Source: Rathayibacter sp. VKM Ac-2760
GTDB lineage: Bacteria > Actinomycetota > Actinomycetes > Actinomycetales > Microbacteriaceae
NCBI RefSeq assembly: GCF_009834185.1
Contig: NZ_CP047173.1
Coordinates: 1,984,001 to 2,048,000, forward strand
DNA: 64,000 nucleotides
Reading direction: 5' to 3'
Under the pieces are notes generated by a model. It worked only from the letters and a program-made list of their open reading frames with translations. It was not told where the DNA came from and searched no databases. The stretch's first letter is position 1. Each line of letters begins with the position of its first letter. Positions 44,491 to 52,999 of this stretch are shown in pieces. A program made the translations under genes and the position numbers.

Positions 44491-45591
44491 ATGACGAACC
44501 GCTCCCCTCGCTTCAACCGGTACCTCGGCCTCGGCTCGGTCGCGATCCTCGCGGCCCTGGGCATCACCGCCTGCTCCAGCTCCGGCTCCTCCGACGCCGG
44601 CTCGACCGCTGACAGCGGCGACGGCGTGGGCGTCACCCTCATCGTCAAGACCACCACGAACCCCTTCTTCGTCGCGATGGAGGACGGCGCCAAGGAGGCG
44701 GCCACCACCGCCGGCGTGAACCTCACGCTCGCCGCGGGCAAGGAGGACGGCGACGAGGACACCCAGATCCAGGCCATCGAGAACGCGATCTCGAAGGGCG
44801 ACAAGGGCATCCTGATCACGCCCAACGGCCCCTCGGTCGTCGACGCCATCGCGAAGGCCCGCGACGCCGGCCTGTTCGTGATCGCCCTCGACACCGCGCC
44901 CGACCCGGCCGACGCCGTCGACATCACCTTCGCCACCGACAACTTCACCGCCGGCGAATCGATCGGGAAGTGGACCGCCGCGCAGCTCGACGGCGAGAAG
45001 GCGACCATCGCGATGCTCGACCTGTTCGACGACAAGGTCGTCTCGGTCGACTACAACCGCGACCAGGGCTTCCTCACCGGCATGGGCATCGACGTCGCGG
45101 ACGAGGAGGTCAACGGCGACGAGGAGAAGACCGGCAGCTACAGCGGCGGCGACTACGAGATCGTCGGCAACGAGGCCACCCAGGGCGCCGAGGACGGCGG
45201 CCGCACCGCCATGGAGACGCTCCTCTCCAAGAACCCCGACATCAACGTCGTCTACACGATCAACGAGCCCGCCGCCTACGGCGCGTACCAGGCCCTCCAG
45301 GCCGCGGGCAAGGAGAAGGACGTCCTGCTCGTCTCGATCGACGGCGGCTGCGCCGGCGTGAAGAACGTGGCGGAGGGCCTGATCGGCGCGACCGCGCAGC
45401 AGTACCCCGTGAAGATGGCCCAGCTGGGCGTCGAGGCGATCGCGCAGCTCGCGAAGGACGGCACCGAGCCCAGCACCAGCGAGGGCCTGGACTTCTTCGA
45501 CACCGGCTCGCAGCTCGTCACCGACACCCCGGTCGACGGCCTGGACAGCATCAGCTCCGACGACGCCGCCGGGATCTGCTGGGGCGAGTAG
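44491..45591 (+). CDS. Sugar-binding lipoprotein of a fructose-type ABC importer
   Basis: The protein is 366 residues with lipobox ITAC near residue 28. The type I periplasmic-binding fold is visible: VTLIVKTTTNPFFVAMEDG at the start, a sugar-contact segment ILITPNGPSVVDAI and NEPAAYGAYQAL in the second lobe. It resembles FrcB (fructose). The permease and ATPase follow directly. Fructose as ligand is inferred from the locus. Confidence 0.92.
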   Translation: MTNRSPRFNRYLGLGSVAILAALGITACSSSGSSDAGSTADSGDGVGVTLIVKTTTNPFFVAMEDGAKEAATTAGVNLTLAAGKEDGDEDTQIQAIENAISKGDKGILITPNGPSVVDAIAKARDAGLFVIALDTAPDPADAVDITFATDNFTAGESIGKWTAAQLDGEKATIAMLDLFDDKVVSVDYNRDQGFLTGMGIDVADEEVNGDEEKTGSYSGGDYEIVGNEATQGAEDGGRTAMETLLSKNPDINVVYTINEPAAYGAYQALQAAGKEKDVLLVSIDGGCAGVKNVAEGLIGATAQQYPVKMAQLGVEAIAQLAKDGTEPSTSEGLDFFDTGSQLVTDTPVDGLDSISSDDAAGICWGE

Positions 45592-45658
45592 CCCGACGCG
45601 GGGCGCTCCGGCGCCCCGCCCTCCCCCTTCCGCTCCCAGCGACTCCAGAAAGGCCATC

Positions 45659-46705
45659 GTGGCTCAGAAGACCACCGACCCGAATCCGCCGACCTCCGCC
45701 CTCGATCTCGCCAGCGAGTTCCTCGACCGCCGCACGCCGCTCGACCGCGTCCGCGGCGTCCTGCACCGCTACCCGGCCGTCAGCCCCGCCGTCGTGCTCG
45801 TCCTCGCGATCATCGTCTTCGGACTGCTGAACGACCGCTTCCTCGACCCCTCGAACCTCTCGCTCATCACCCAGCAGGTCGCGGTCGTCGGAACGCTCGC
45901 CGTCGCGCAGACGCTGATCATCCTGACCGCCGGCATCGACCTCTCCGTCGGCGCCGTGATGGTCCTCACCTCGATGGTCATCGCGCAGACCGCGACCGAG
46001 AACGGCCTGCCCGCGATCGTCGCCCTGCTGCTGGGACTGATCGTCGGACTCGCGGCCGGCGCCTTCAACGGCGTCCTGGTGACGCGGCTGCGGCTCCCCC
46101 CGTTCATCGTGACGCTCGGCACGCTCAACATCTTCGTGGCGCTGACGCTCCTCTACTCCAGCGGCTCGACCGTCCGCGGCACCGACATGCCCGCCCTGCT
46201 GCCCTCCACCGGCGGCACCTTCGACATCCTCGGCGTCCGGATCAGCTTCGGCGTGATCCTGATGCTCCTGCTCTACATCGTGGTCGCGTTCATCCTCGGC
46301 AAGACCGCCTGGGGCCGCCACGTCTACGCCGTCGGCGACGACAAGGAGGCCGCGCGCCTCGCCGGCATCAGCGTGAACCGGGTCCTGATGAGCGTCTACC
46401 TCGCCGCCGGCGCGATCCTCGCCATCGGCGCGTGGATCCAGATCGGCCGCACCAACGCCGCCAGCCCGAACGCCGGAGCCGACCTCAACCTCGACTCCAT
46501 CACCGCCGTCGTCATCGGCGGGACCAGCCTCTTCGGCGGTCGCGGCACCGTGTGGGGCACCCTGCTCGGCGCCCTCATCGTCGGCGTCTTCCGCAACGGG
46601 CTCTCGCTCGCCGGACTCGACGTCCTCTACCAGACGCTCGCCGTGGGCGTGCTCATCATCGTCGCCGTCTCGGTCGACCAGTGGATCCGGAAGGTTCGCA
46701 AGTGA
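45659..46705 (+). CDS. Fructose-type ABC importer permease
   Basis: The protein is 348 residues with about ten hydrophobic segments and the RbsC/FrcC-type signature AGIDLSVGAVMVL near residue 100 and FGGRGTVWGTLLGAL near 290. It starts at a GTG (45659) 12 bases after an AGAAAGG ribosome site. The stop overlaps the ATPase start (GTGA). Confidence 0.93.
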   Translation: MAQKTTDPNPPTSALDLASEFLDRRTPLDRVRGVLHRYPAVSPAVVLVLAIIVFGLLNDRFLDPSNLSLITQQVAVVGTLAVAQTLIILTAGIDLSVGAVMVLTSMVIAQTATENGLPAIVALLLGLIVGLAAGAFNGVLVTRLRLPPFIVTLGTLNIFVALTLLYSSGSTVRGTDMPALLPSTGGTFDILGVRISFGVILMLLLYIVVAFILGKTAWGRHVYAVGDDKEAARLAGISVNRVLMSVYLAAGAILAIGAWIQIGRTNAASPNAGADLNLDSITAVVIGGTSLFGGRGTVWGTLLGALIVGVFRNGLSLAGLDVLYQTLAVGVLIIVAVSVDQWIRKVRK

Positions 46706-47499
46706 CTCTCCTCGACGCCGCGGGAACCGCCCCCGCCGCCGCCCGCACCCCCGTCCTGCAGGCCAAGCGCCTCGTGAAGACCTTCGGCCGCGTGGTCGGG
46801 CTCGACGGCGTCAGCCTGGAGCTCTACCCCGGCGAGGTCCTGGCGATCATCGGCGACAACGGAGCCGGCAAGTCCACCCTGATCAAGTGCCTCACCGGTG
46901 CCGAGATCCCCGACGAGGGCGAGATCCTCCTCGACGGCAAGCCCGTGACCTTCAAGCGCCCCCAGGACGCGCGGGGCGCCGGCATCGAGACGGTCTACCA
47001 GAATCTGGCCGTCTCCCCCGCGCTCGACGTCGCGTCGAACCTCTACCTCGGCCGCGAGAAGCGCAAGAAGGGCGTGCTCGGCTCCGTGTTCCGGATGCTC
47101 GACACCGCCGGCATGCGCAAGGAGGCCCGCGCGGAGCTGACCGAGCTCGGCATCTCGACCCTCCAGGACGTCACCGTCCCGGTGGAGAACCTCTCCGGCG
47201 GCCAGCGCCAGGCCGTCGCCGTCGCCCGCGCCGCGGCGTTCGGCTCGAAGGTGGTCGTCCTCGACGAGCCCACCGCGGCCCTCGGCGTGCGCGAGTCGAA
47301 CCAGGTGCTCCAGCTCGTGCGCAACCTGCGCGACCGCGGCATCCCCGTCATCCTGATCAGCCACAACATGCCGCACGTCTTCGACGTCGCCGACCGCATC
47401 CACATCCAGCGCCTCGGCAAGAAGGCGGCGACCATCACGCCGCAGTCGCACTCGATGACCGACGCGGTCGCCATCATGACGGGAGCCGCCACCGCATGA
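46702..47499 (+). CDS. Fructose-type ABC importer ATPase (single domain)
   Basis: The protein is 265 residues with Walker A GDNGAGKST, Q-loop ETVYQNLAVSPALD, signature LSGGQRQAVAVARA, Walker B VVVLDEPTAALG and switch His LISHNMPHV. Unlike RbsA-type ATPases it has one nucleotide-binding domain, as FrcA does. It starts with a GTG overlapping the permease stop, and its own stop overlaps the next gene. Confidence 0.93.
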   Translation: MTLLDAAGTAPAAARTPVLQAKRLVKTFGRVVGLDGVSLELYPGEVLAIIGDNGAGKSTLIKCLTGAEIPDEGEILLDGKPVTFKRPQDARGAGIETVYQNLAVSPALDVASNLYLGREKRKKGVLGSVFRMLDTAGMRKEARAELTELGISTLQDVTVPVENLSGGQRQAVAVARAAAFGSKVVVLDEPTAALGVRESNQVLQLVRNLRDRGIPVILISHNMPHVFDVADRIHIQRLGKKAATITPQSHSMTDAVAIMTGAATA

Positions 47500-47798
47500 C
47501 GGACACCGCCCCCCGCATCCTCTACGCCGAGTTCACGGCGAAGCCCGGCCACGAGGACACCGTCGCCGGCATGATCGCCGACCTCGGCGAGCTCGTCCGC
47601 CAGGAGCCCGGCAACGTCGAGTTCGTGCCCTACCGGCGCGAGGACGACCCCGCGCGGTTCTTCGTCTACGAGATCTACCGCGACGAGGACGCCTTCCAGG
47701 CGCACATTTCCGCCGACTACGGAGCGGTCTTCAACGAGAAGCTCGGCCCGCTGATCGTCGAGCCGAACTCCCAGCTCACCTGGCTCCACCGGGTCTGA
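47496..47798 (+). CDS. Antibiotic-biosynthesis-monooxygenase (ABM) domain protein
   Basis: The protein is 100 residues with the dimeric ferredoxin-like ABM/LsrG fold: EFTAKPGHEDTVAGMIADL, then EPGNVEFVPYRREDDPARFF and VYEIYRDEDAFQAHI. It overlaps the ATPase gene by four bases and is the last gene before a strong terminator, so it belongs to the fructose operon. Small ABM proteins accompany several sugar operons; the reaction is not known. Confidence 0.85.
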   Translation: MTDTAPRILYAEFTAKPGHEDTVAGMIADLGELVRQEPGNVEFVPYRREDDPARFFVYEIYRDEDAFQAHISADYGAVFNEKLGPLIVEPNSQLTWLHRV

Positions 47799-47812
47799 GC
47801 ACTCGGCCGGCC

Positions 47813-47863
47813 GACGAGGAAGAGCACCGTCCTCCCCTCGGGGAGGCGGTGCTCTTCCTCGTC
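47813..47863. terminator. Strong hairpin ending the fructose importer operon
   Basis: GACGAGGAAGAGCACCG pairs perfectly with CGGTGCTCTTCCTCGTC (17 bases), and the interior adds CCTCCCC-TCG-GGGGAGG with a single unpaired base. It begins 14 bases after the stop of the ABM gene. No U-run follows, as is usual in high-GC actinobacteria. Confidence 0.9.
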
Positions 47864-48105
47864 CAGGGTCGATTCGCCCGGCCGAGAACTCAGTCGGGTC
47901 ACTCGAGCGCTCTTGCAGGTCAGCCGTGAAGGGCAGCTCCCGCGGCCGCATCGCAGCCGACCACCGGAAATCCCCTTCAAGCACTCCCGCCGACAACCGC
48001 TAGTCCCGAGAATCGAGATTATGTCAGTTTGGCAGCCGAACGCGCGCTCGATTCCCCTGCCCGGACTGCATGAACGTCGTCGACGACGGGCTGGGATTGG
48101 CTCGG
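47864..48105. other. Region between the fructose operon and the RpiR gene
   Basis: No gene is visible. At 48018-48030 the sequence ATTATGTCAGTTT repeats exactly that at 38662-38674, so the two copies bracket the fructan locus. Confidence 0.4.
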
Positions 48106-48927
48106 TCAGGACGACTCCGAGCGGCCCCCGAGGAGGCGGGCGAAGTCGTCGATGCCAGCGGCGGTCTCCGCGTAGCCCATCGGATCCGCCGCCCGCACCT
48201 CCTCGATGAGGAGGTAGCACAGCGCCATCGGCACGAGATCGGTATCGGCTCCCGTGTCGGCGCGCGACGGTGCGCGGAGGAGGTGATCGGGGGGCGGCTG
48301 CAGTGGGGAGCCGCTGACATCTGTGACGACGATCGACCGCCCGCCCCGCCGGGCGACCTCCGCGAGCACCGGTGCCAAGTAGCGGGACGAGGCCCGCAGC
48401 GAGAAGGCGATCAGCACCGAGCGCTCGTCGAAGTTGCGCATCCGCTCGGCGATGTCCTTCGCGGACGAGCCGAGCAGGTGGGTGGTCTTGCCGAGTCGCC
48501 GGACACGCGCCGCGAGCAGATCGCGCAGGGGCAGGTCGTCGTTCTTCGCGAGCAGGTAGACCTCCCGGCTGCGGTGCAGGGCGGAAGCGGACTCGCGCAG
48601 ATCCTCCGCCGACACCCCGCTCGCGAGCAGCGATACCGAGCGCCCCTCGCGGGCGCCGAAGTCCGCCGGACCCGCGCTCGCTCCGCTCTCAGCGCCCGAG
48701 GAGCGCGTCTCGTCCGCCCGCAGGTCCTCACGGAGATCGGTGTAGCCGCGATAGCCGAGCTTCTGCGCCAGCCGGATCACCGTCGACTCGTGCGCGCCCG
48801 CGAGATCGGCGACCGCGGCCGCCGGCAGAAGGGAGGCGTCGGCGTGCGTGAGCAGCACGCGGAGGACGCGGTCCTCGACGGGAGTCCACGTCTTCGTGCT
48901 GCTGGTCGCCACGACTCGGAAGCTCAC
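48106..48927 (-). CDS. RpiR-family transcriptional regulator
   Basis: The protein is 273 residues. The N-terminal HTH_6 domain includes AVADLAGAHESTVIRLAQKLG YRGY-type sequence in residues 35-65; the C-terminal SIS domain covers residues 110-240 (VYLLAKNDDLPLRDLLAA and SVLIAFSLRASSRYLAPVL). It would sense a sugar phosphate. It is divergent from the siderophore importer, with a DtxR-type box between them; a link to iron is possible from position but not shown. Confidence 0.88.
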   Translation of the reverse strand: MSFRVVATSSTKTWTPVEDRVLRVLLTHADASLLPAAAVADLAGAHESTVIRLAQKLGYRGYTDLREDLRADETRSSGAESGASAGPADFGAREGRSVSLLASGVSAEDLRESASALHRSREVYLLAKNDDLPLRDLLAARVRRLGKTTHLLGSSAKDIAERMRNFDERSVLIAFSLRASSRYLAPVLAEVARRGGRSIVVTDVSGSPLQPPPDHLLRAPSRADTGADTDLVPMALCYLLIEEVRAADPMGYAETAAGIDDFARLLGGRSESS

Positions 48928-48998
48928 GACGCTCCCCCTTCTGTCGCCTCATCCTGCACGATGCGAGTTGCTCCTGCAGCACTGCACATGCTTACATG

Positions 48999-49017
48999 AT
49001 AGGTAAGCCTCACCTAA
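48999..49017. promoter_or_regulatory. DtxR/IdeR-type iron box
   Basis: ATAGGTAAGCCTCACCTAA is a 19-base dyad that matches the DtxR/IdeR consensus (TTAGGTTAGSCTAACCTAA) at nearly every position. It lies 15 bases before the start of the siderophore-binding-protein gene, placed to repress the operon when iron is plentiful. Confidence 0.85.
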
Positions 49018-49032
49018 TCCTTGGAGAACTGC

Positions 49033-50001
49033 ATGTCGAGCACTGCCTGGCGCCGTCCGCTGGCCGCCACCACCACGATCGTCGCGGTCTCCCTCCTCAC
49101 CGCCTGCTCGGCAGCGGGCGGAGGCGCCGAGCAGACCCGGCAGGTCGACACCGTCCGCGGCGCGGTCGAGGTGCCGTCCGCCATCGACTCCGTGGTCGTG
49201 CTCGAGGGCCGCCGCGACACCGACATCGTGCTCGCGCTCGAGCTCCCCCTCGTCGGCTTCCCCGCCCGCGACGCCGCCGACGGCTACGAGCTCCGCGGCC
49301 CGCTGGCCGACGCGATCGACGCGGCGACGGCCGACGGCGCGGAGGAGCTCTTCCTGGTCGACGAGATCAACCTCGAGAGCATCGCGGAGAAGGCGCCGAG
49401 CCTGATCGTCTCGCGCAGCACCGAGATCGAGCCCATCGCGGCCGAGCTCGAGGCGATCGCCCCCGTCGTCGCGATCGGCAACCAGGACGAGACCACCTGG
49501 CAGGAGGACATCCTCACCGTCGGCGCCGCGACCGGCACCGAGGAGCTCGCCCAGGAGTGGATCGACCGCTACGACGCACGCGTCGCCGAGCTGAAGACGG
49601 CCTTCGCCGAGGAGATCGCGGCGACCCCGGTCGTCCCCTTCGAGTTCGACGACGAGGGCAGCGACGTCGGGGGGCAGCGCCTCGAGTCGCTCGTGCTCGA
49701 GGACCTCGGCGCGACCCCGTCGGCCGCCTTCGCCTCGGCGCTCGCGAGCGGCGAGACCGTCGAGTTCAGCTATGAGCAGACCCTGTCCGCATACCAGGAC
49801 GCGGGCGGCATCTACGTCTTCGTCACCAGCGCGGACTGGTGGGCCGAACTGCAGGCCACGGACCTCTGGCAGGAGCTCCCCGCCGTCGCGGCCGGCGACG
49901 TCGTGCGCGGAGACCGCCTCACCCACGACGGCGGGCCGATCACGGCCATGCGGATCCTCGACCAGCTCGAGGAGCTCTACGCGGGCCTCGCAGCCGAGTG
50001 A
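49033..50001 (+). CDS. Siderophore-binding lipoprotein (FepB/FecB-like)
   Basis: The protein is 322 residues. The ATG at 49033 follows TTGGAGAACTGC; the signal peptide ends with lipobox LTAC near residue 24. The class III binding-protein fold is shown by VVVLEGRRDTDIVLAL, PSLIVSRSTEIEPIAAEL and the final TAMRILDQLEELYAGL helix. It delivers ferric siderophore to the permease pair that follows. The stop overlaps the next start (GTGA). Confidence 0.9.
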   Translation: MSSTAWRRPLAATTTIVAVSLLTACSAAGGGAEQTRQVDTVRGAVEVPSAIDSVVVLEGRRDTDIVLALELPLVGFPARDAADGYELRGPLADAIDAATADGAEELFLVDEINLESIAEKAPSLIVSRSTEIEPIAAELEAIAPVVAIGNQDETTWQEDILTVGAATGTEELAQEWIDRYDARVAELKTAFAEEIAATPVVPFEFDDEGSDVGGQRLESLVLEDLGATPSAAFASALASGETVEFSYEQTLSAYQDAGGIYVFVTSADWWAELQATDLWQELPAVAAGDVVRGDRLTHDGGPITAMRILDQLEELYAGLAAE

Positions 50002-51071
50002 CCGCCGCCCGCCCCTCGTCGACCCGGGCGCGCCCGGAGCCCGCCGCCCCCTCCCGCCGGGTGCACGGCCGCGCCCGGCGGGTCGCCTGGTCGCTCGCCG
50101 CCGTCGCCGCCGTCCTCGGCGTGCTGGTCGCGGGGACCCTGATCGGGAGCCTGCCGCTGAGCTCGACGGCCGTCGTCGACGCGCTCTCGGGGCGCGGTGA
50201 CGTCGAGGCGCGGACGATCCTCTTCGACCAGCGGATCCCCCGGACCGTCCTGGCCGCGGCGGGCGGCGCGGCGCTGGCGATGGCCGGAGTGGTCATCCAG
50301 GCGCACACCCGCAATCCGCTCGCCGACCCCGGCCTGCTCGGCATCTCGGCGGGCGCCTCGCTGCTCGTGGTCGTCGCCATCGCCTTCCTCGGCGCCACGA
50401 CGCCGGTCGACTTCGTCTGGTTCGCCCTCCTCGGCGCCGCCGCAGCCACGACGCTGGTCGCGGCCCTCGGCCGGCTCGCGGGCTCGCGCCGAGACTCCTC
50501 CCCCGCGACCCTCGTGCTCGCCGGCTCGGCGGTCGCGGCGGTGCTCAGCGCCGTCACCGGCGTGATCCTGCTCACCAGCTCCTCGACCCTCGACCTGTTC
50601 CGCTTCTTCACGGTCGGCTCGCTCAGCGGCGAGCACGATCTCGCCGCCCTTCTCCCCGGCTTCGTCTGCATCGCCGTCGGCGCGGTGCTCGCGCTCGCGC
50701 AGGCGCCCACCCTCGACGCACTCGCGCTGGGCGACGACCTGGTCACCGCCCTCGGGCGGAACGTCGTGCGCGCGCGACTCGTCGGCCTCGTCAGCGTGAC
50801 CCTCCTCACGGCGGGAGCCGTCATCTGCTGCGGCGCGATCGGCTTCGTCGGGCTCGTCGTGCCGCACCTCGTCCGCCTGCTGGTCGGCCGCACGCACTCC
50901 TGGCTGCTCCCGATGAGCGCGGCGATCGGCGCGGTGGCGGTCGTCGCGGCAGACGTCGCCGGTCGCGTCGTCGCCCGCCCCACCGAGGTGCCCGTCGGCG
51001 TCGTCGTCGCCCTGCTCGGCGCCCCGGTCTTCCTGGCCATCGTCGTCTCGTTCCGATCGCGCACCCGATGA
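49998..51071 (+). CDS. Iron-siderophore ABC permease, first subunit
   Basis: The 357-residue FecCD-family permease starts at GTG 49998. Signatures are RIPRTVLAAAGGAALAMAG, HTRNPLADPGLLGISAGA near residue 110 and GFVGLVVPHLVRLLVG near 275. About nine to ten hydrophobic segments. It forms a heterodimer with the next gene product; four-base overlaps join the operon. Confidence 0.93.
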   Translation: MTAARPSSTRARPEPAAPSRRVHGRARRVAWSLAAVAAVLGVLVAGTLIGSLPLSSTAVVDALSGRGDVEARTILFDQRIPRTVLAAAGGAALAMAGVVIQAHTRNPLADPGLLGISAGASLLVVVAIAFLGATTPVDFVWFALLGAAAATTLVAALGRLAGSRRDSSPATLVLAGSAVAAVLSAVTGVILLTSSSTLDLFRFFTVGSLSGEHDLAALLPGFVCIAVGAVLALAQAPTLDALALGDDLVTALGRNVVRARLVGLVSVTLLTAGAVICCGAIGFVGLVVPHLVRLLVGRTHSWLLPMSAAIGAVAVVAADVAGRVVARPTEVPVGVVVALLGAPVFLAIVVSFRSRTR

Positions 51072-52138
51072 GCGCGGCGCGACAGCCGACGGCGATCCGC
51101 TCGCTCCGCCTCGGCGGCCTCAGCACCCGAGTCCGGCCCCGCCGGCTCGGGGTGGCGATCGCGGCGACGGCGGCGGCCGCGCTGATCGCGATCCTGTCCC
51201 TCGGCACGGGCGACTACACCCTGTCCCCCGCGGAGGTCGCCGCCGCCCTCCTCGGCCACGGCGACCGGCGGGACCTGCTCGTCGTCCAGGTGGTGCGCCT
51301 GCCGCGCATCCTGACCGGCCTCGCCGTCGGCGCCGCCCTCGCGATCGCGGGTGCCATCACGCTGACGACCGCCCGGAACACCCTCGCCACCCCCGACCTC
51401 CTCGGGGTGACCGGCGGAGCGAGCGCCGGCGCCGTCGCGGTGATCACGCTCGGCGGCACCGCGTCCGCCTCGGGGGTCCTCCGCGAGATCGGCGTGCCGA
51501 CCGCCGCGCTGGGCGGCGCTCTCGTCGCCAGCGCGCTCGTCGTGCTGCTGACGGGGCGCACCCGGCTCACCGGGATCCGCCCGCTGCTCGTCGGGCTCGG
51601 CGTCACCGCGTTCTTCACCGGAGTGATCAACCTGCTGCTCATCGTCGCCCCGATCAAGGACGCCGCGCGTGCGAACGTCTGGCTCACCGGATCGCTCAAC
51701 CAGCGGTCGTGGCCCGAGTTCTGGCCGGTCGTCACCGCCCTGGCCGTCGGCGTGATCATCCTCGTCCCCCTCGCCCACCGGCTCGGCGCGCTGCACCTCG
51801 GCCCCGACGTCGCCCGGGCGCTCGGCACCGCGCCGGGTCCCACCGCGCTCGTGCTGCTCGTCGTCGCCGGGGCGCTCACCGCAGTGTCCGCCGCGGCGGT
51901 CGGCCCCCTCGGCTTCGTCGCGCTCGTCGCCCCGCACGCCGCCCGTCTCGCGACCGGCGCCTCGCATCCGCCCCTCGCCGCCTCGGCCGCCGTCGGCGCG
52001 CTCTTCGTGGCGGCGAGCGACCTCGTCGCGAGGACCGCCTTCGCGCCGATCACCCTCCCGGCGGGGGCCGTCGTCGCGATCGTCGGCGGCCCGGTGCTCG
52101 CCGCACTCCTGATCACCCGCTTCGGACGGAGAGCCTGA
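51068..52138 (+). CDS. Iron-siderophore ABC permease, second subunit
   Basis: The 356-residue FecCD-family permease shows RLPRILTGLAVGAALAIAG, ARNTLATPDLLGVTGGASAG and PLGFVALVAPHAARLATG. The start overlaps the previous stop (ATGA), and the ATPase gene begins at the base after its stop. It is diverged from the first subunit, as is usual for heterodimeric siderophore permeases. Confidence 0.93.
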   Translation: MSAARQPTAIRSLRLGGLSTRVRPRRLGVAIAATAAAALIAILSLGTGDYTLSPAEVAAALLGHGDRRDLLVVQVVRLPRILTGLAVGAALAIAGAITLTTARNTLATPDLLGVTGGASAGAVAVITLGGTASASGVLREIGVPTAALGGALVASALVVLLTGRTRLTGIRPLLVGLGVTAFFTGVINLLLIVAPIKDAARANVWLTGSLNQRSWPEFWPVVTALAVGVIILVPLAHRLGALHLGPDVARALGTAPGPTALVLLVVAGALTAVSAAAVGPLGFVALVAPHAARLATGASHPPLAASAAVGALFVAASDLVARTAFAPITLPAGAVVAIVGGPVLAALLITRFGRRA

Positions 52139-52942
52139 ATGCCCACGAACCCCGCCCTGGCGGCCGAGAGCCTCACCGTGCGCTTCGGCCGCTCGCCGCG
52201 CCCGGCGCTCGACTCGGTCGACGTCGCCCTCGAGCCGGGGACGATGACCGCCGTCGTCGGCCCGAACGGATCCGGCAAGTCGACGCTCCTCCGCAGCCTC
52301 GGCCGCCTCGAGAGCCCCACCTCGGGCGCCGTGCTGGTCGACGGCTCCCCGATCGGATCCGTGCACCCGCGGGCCCTGGCGCGCGAGGTCGGGATCCTGC
52401 CGCAGGCCCCCGCCACCCCCGAGGGCATGTCGGTGCTCGACCTCGTCGCCCGCGGCCGGGACCCGCACCGCCGCTGGTACGACCAGTGGTCGACCGCCGA
52501 CGAGGAGGTCGTGCTCGCCGCCCTCGACCGGACCGGCCTCCCCGAGCTCGCCGACGCGCACCTCGACGAGCTGTCCGGCGGCCAGCGCCAGCGCGCATGG
52601 ATCGCGATGGCGCTCGCCCAGGAGCCGCGCACCCTCCTCCTCGACGAGCCCACCACCTACCTCGACATCGCGCACCAGCTCGACGTGCTCGACCTCCTCG
52701 CCCGCATCAATCACGAGCAGGGCACCACGATGGCGCTCGTCCTGCACGACCTCAGCCTCGCCGCGCGCTGCTGCGACCGGCTCCTCGTCCTCAGCGACGG
52801 CACCGTCGTCGCGGACGGCCCACCCGCCGAGGTGCTGACCGTCGACCTTCTCCGCGAGGTCTTCGAGATCGAGGCGCAGATCCTCGCCGACGCGACGACG
52901 GGACGACCGGTGGTGCTGCCGATCCGGCGAACCGAGGGCTAG
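52139..52942 (+). CDS. Iron-siderophore ABC ATPase (FepC/FecE-like)
   Basis: The protein is 267 residues with Walker A GPNGSGKST, Q-loop GILPQAPATPEGMSV, the GRDPHRRWYDQW segment typical of siderophore ATPases, signature LSGGQRQRAWIAMAL, Walker B LLLDEPTTYLD and switch His LVLHDLSLA. It is the last gene of the iron-regulated operon. Confidence 0.95.
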   Translation: MPTNPALAAESLTVRFGRSPRPALDSVDVALEPGTMTAVVGPNGSGKSTLLRSLGRLESPTSGAVLVDGSPIGSVHPRALAREVGILPQAPATPEGMSVLDLVARGRDPHRRWYDQWSTADEEVVLAALDRTGLPELADAHLDELSGGQRQRAWIAMALAQEPRTLLLDEPTTYLDIAHQLDVLDLLARINHEQGTTMALVLHDLSLAARCCDRLLVLSDGTVVADGPPAEVLTVDLLREVFEIEAQILADATTGRPVVLPIRRTEG

Positions 52943-52999
52943 GCGACGCCGGCTGCGAGCTGAGATCCGCACCCGGCCATCCGTCTCGCCTCGAGATGG

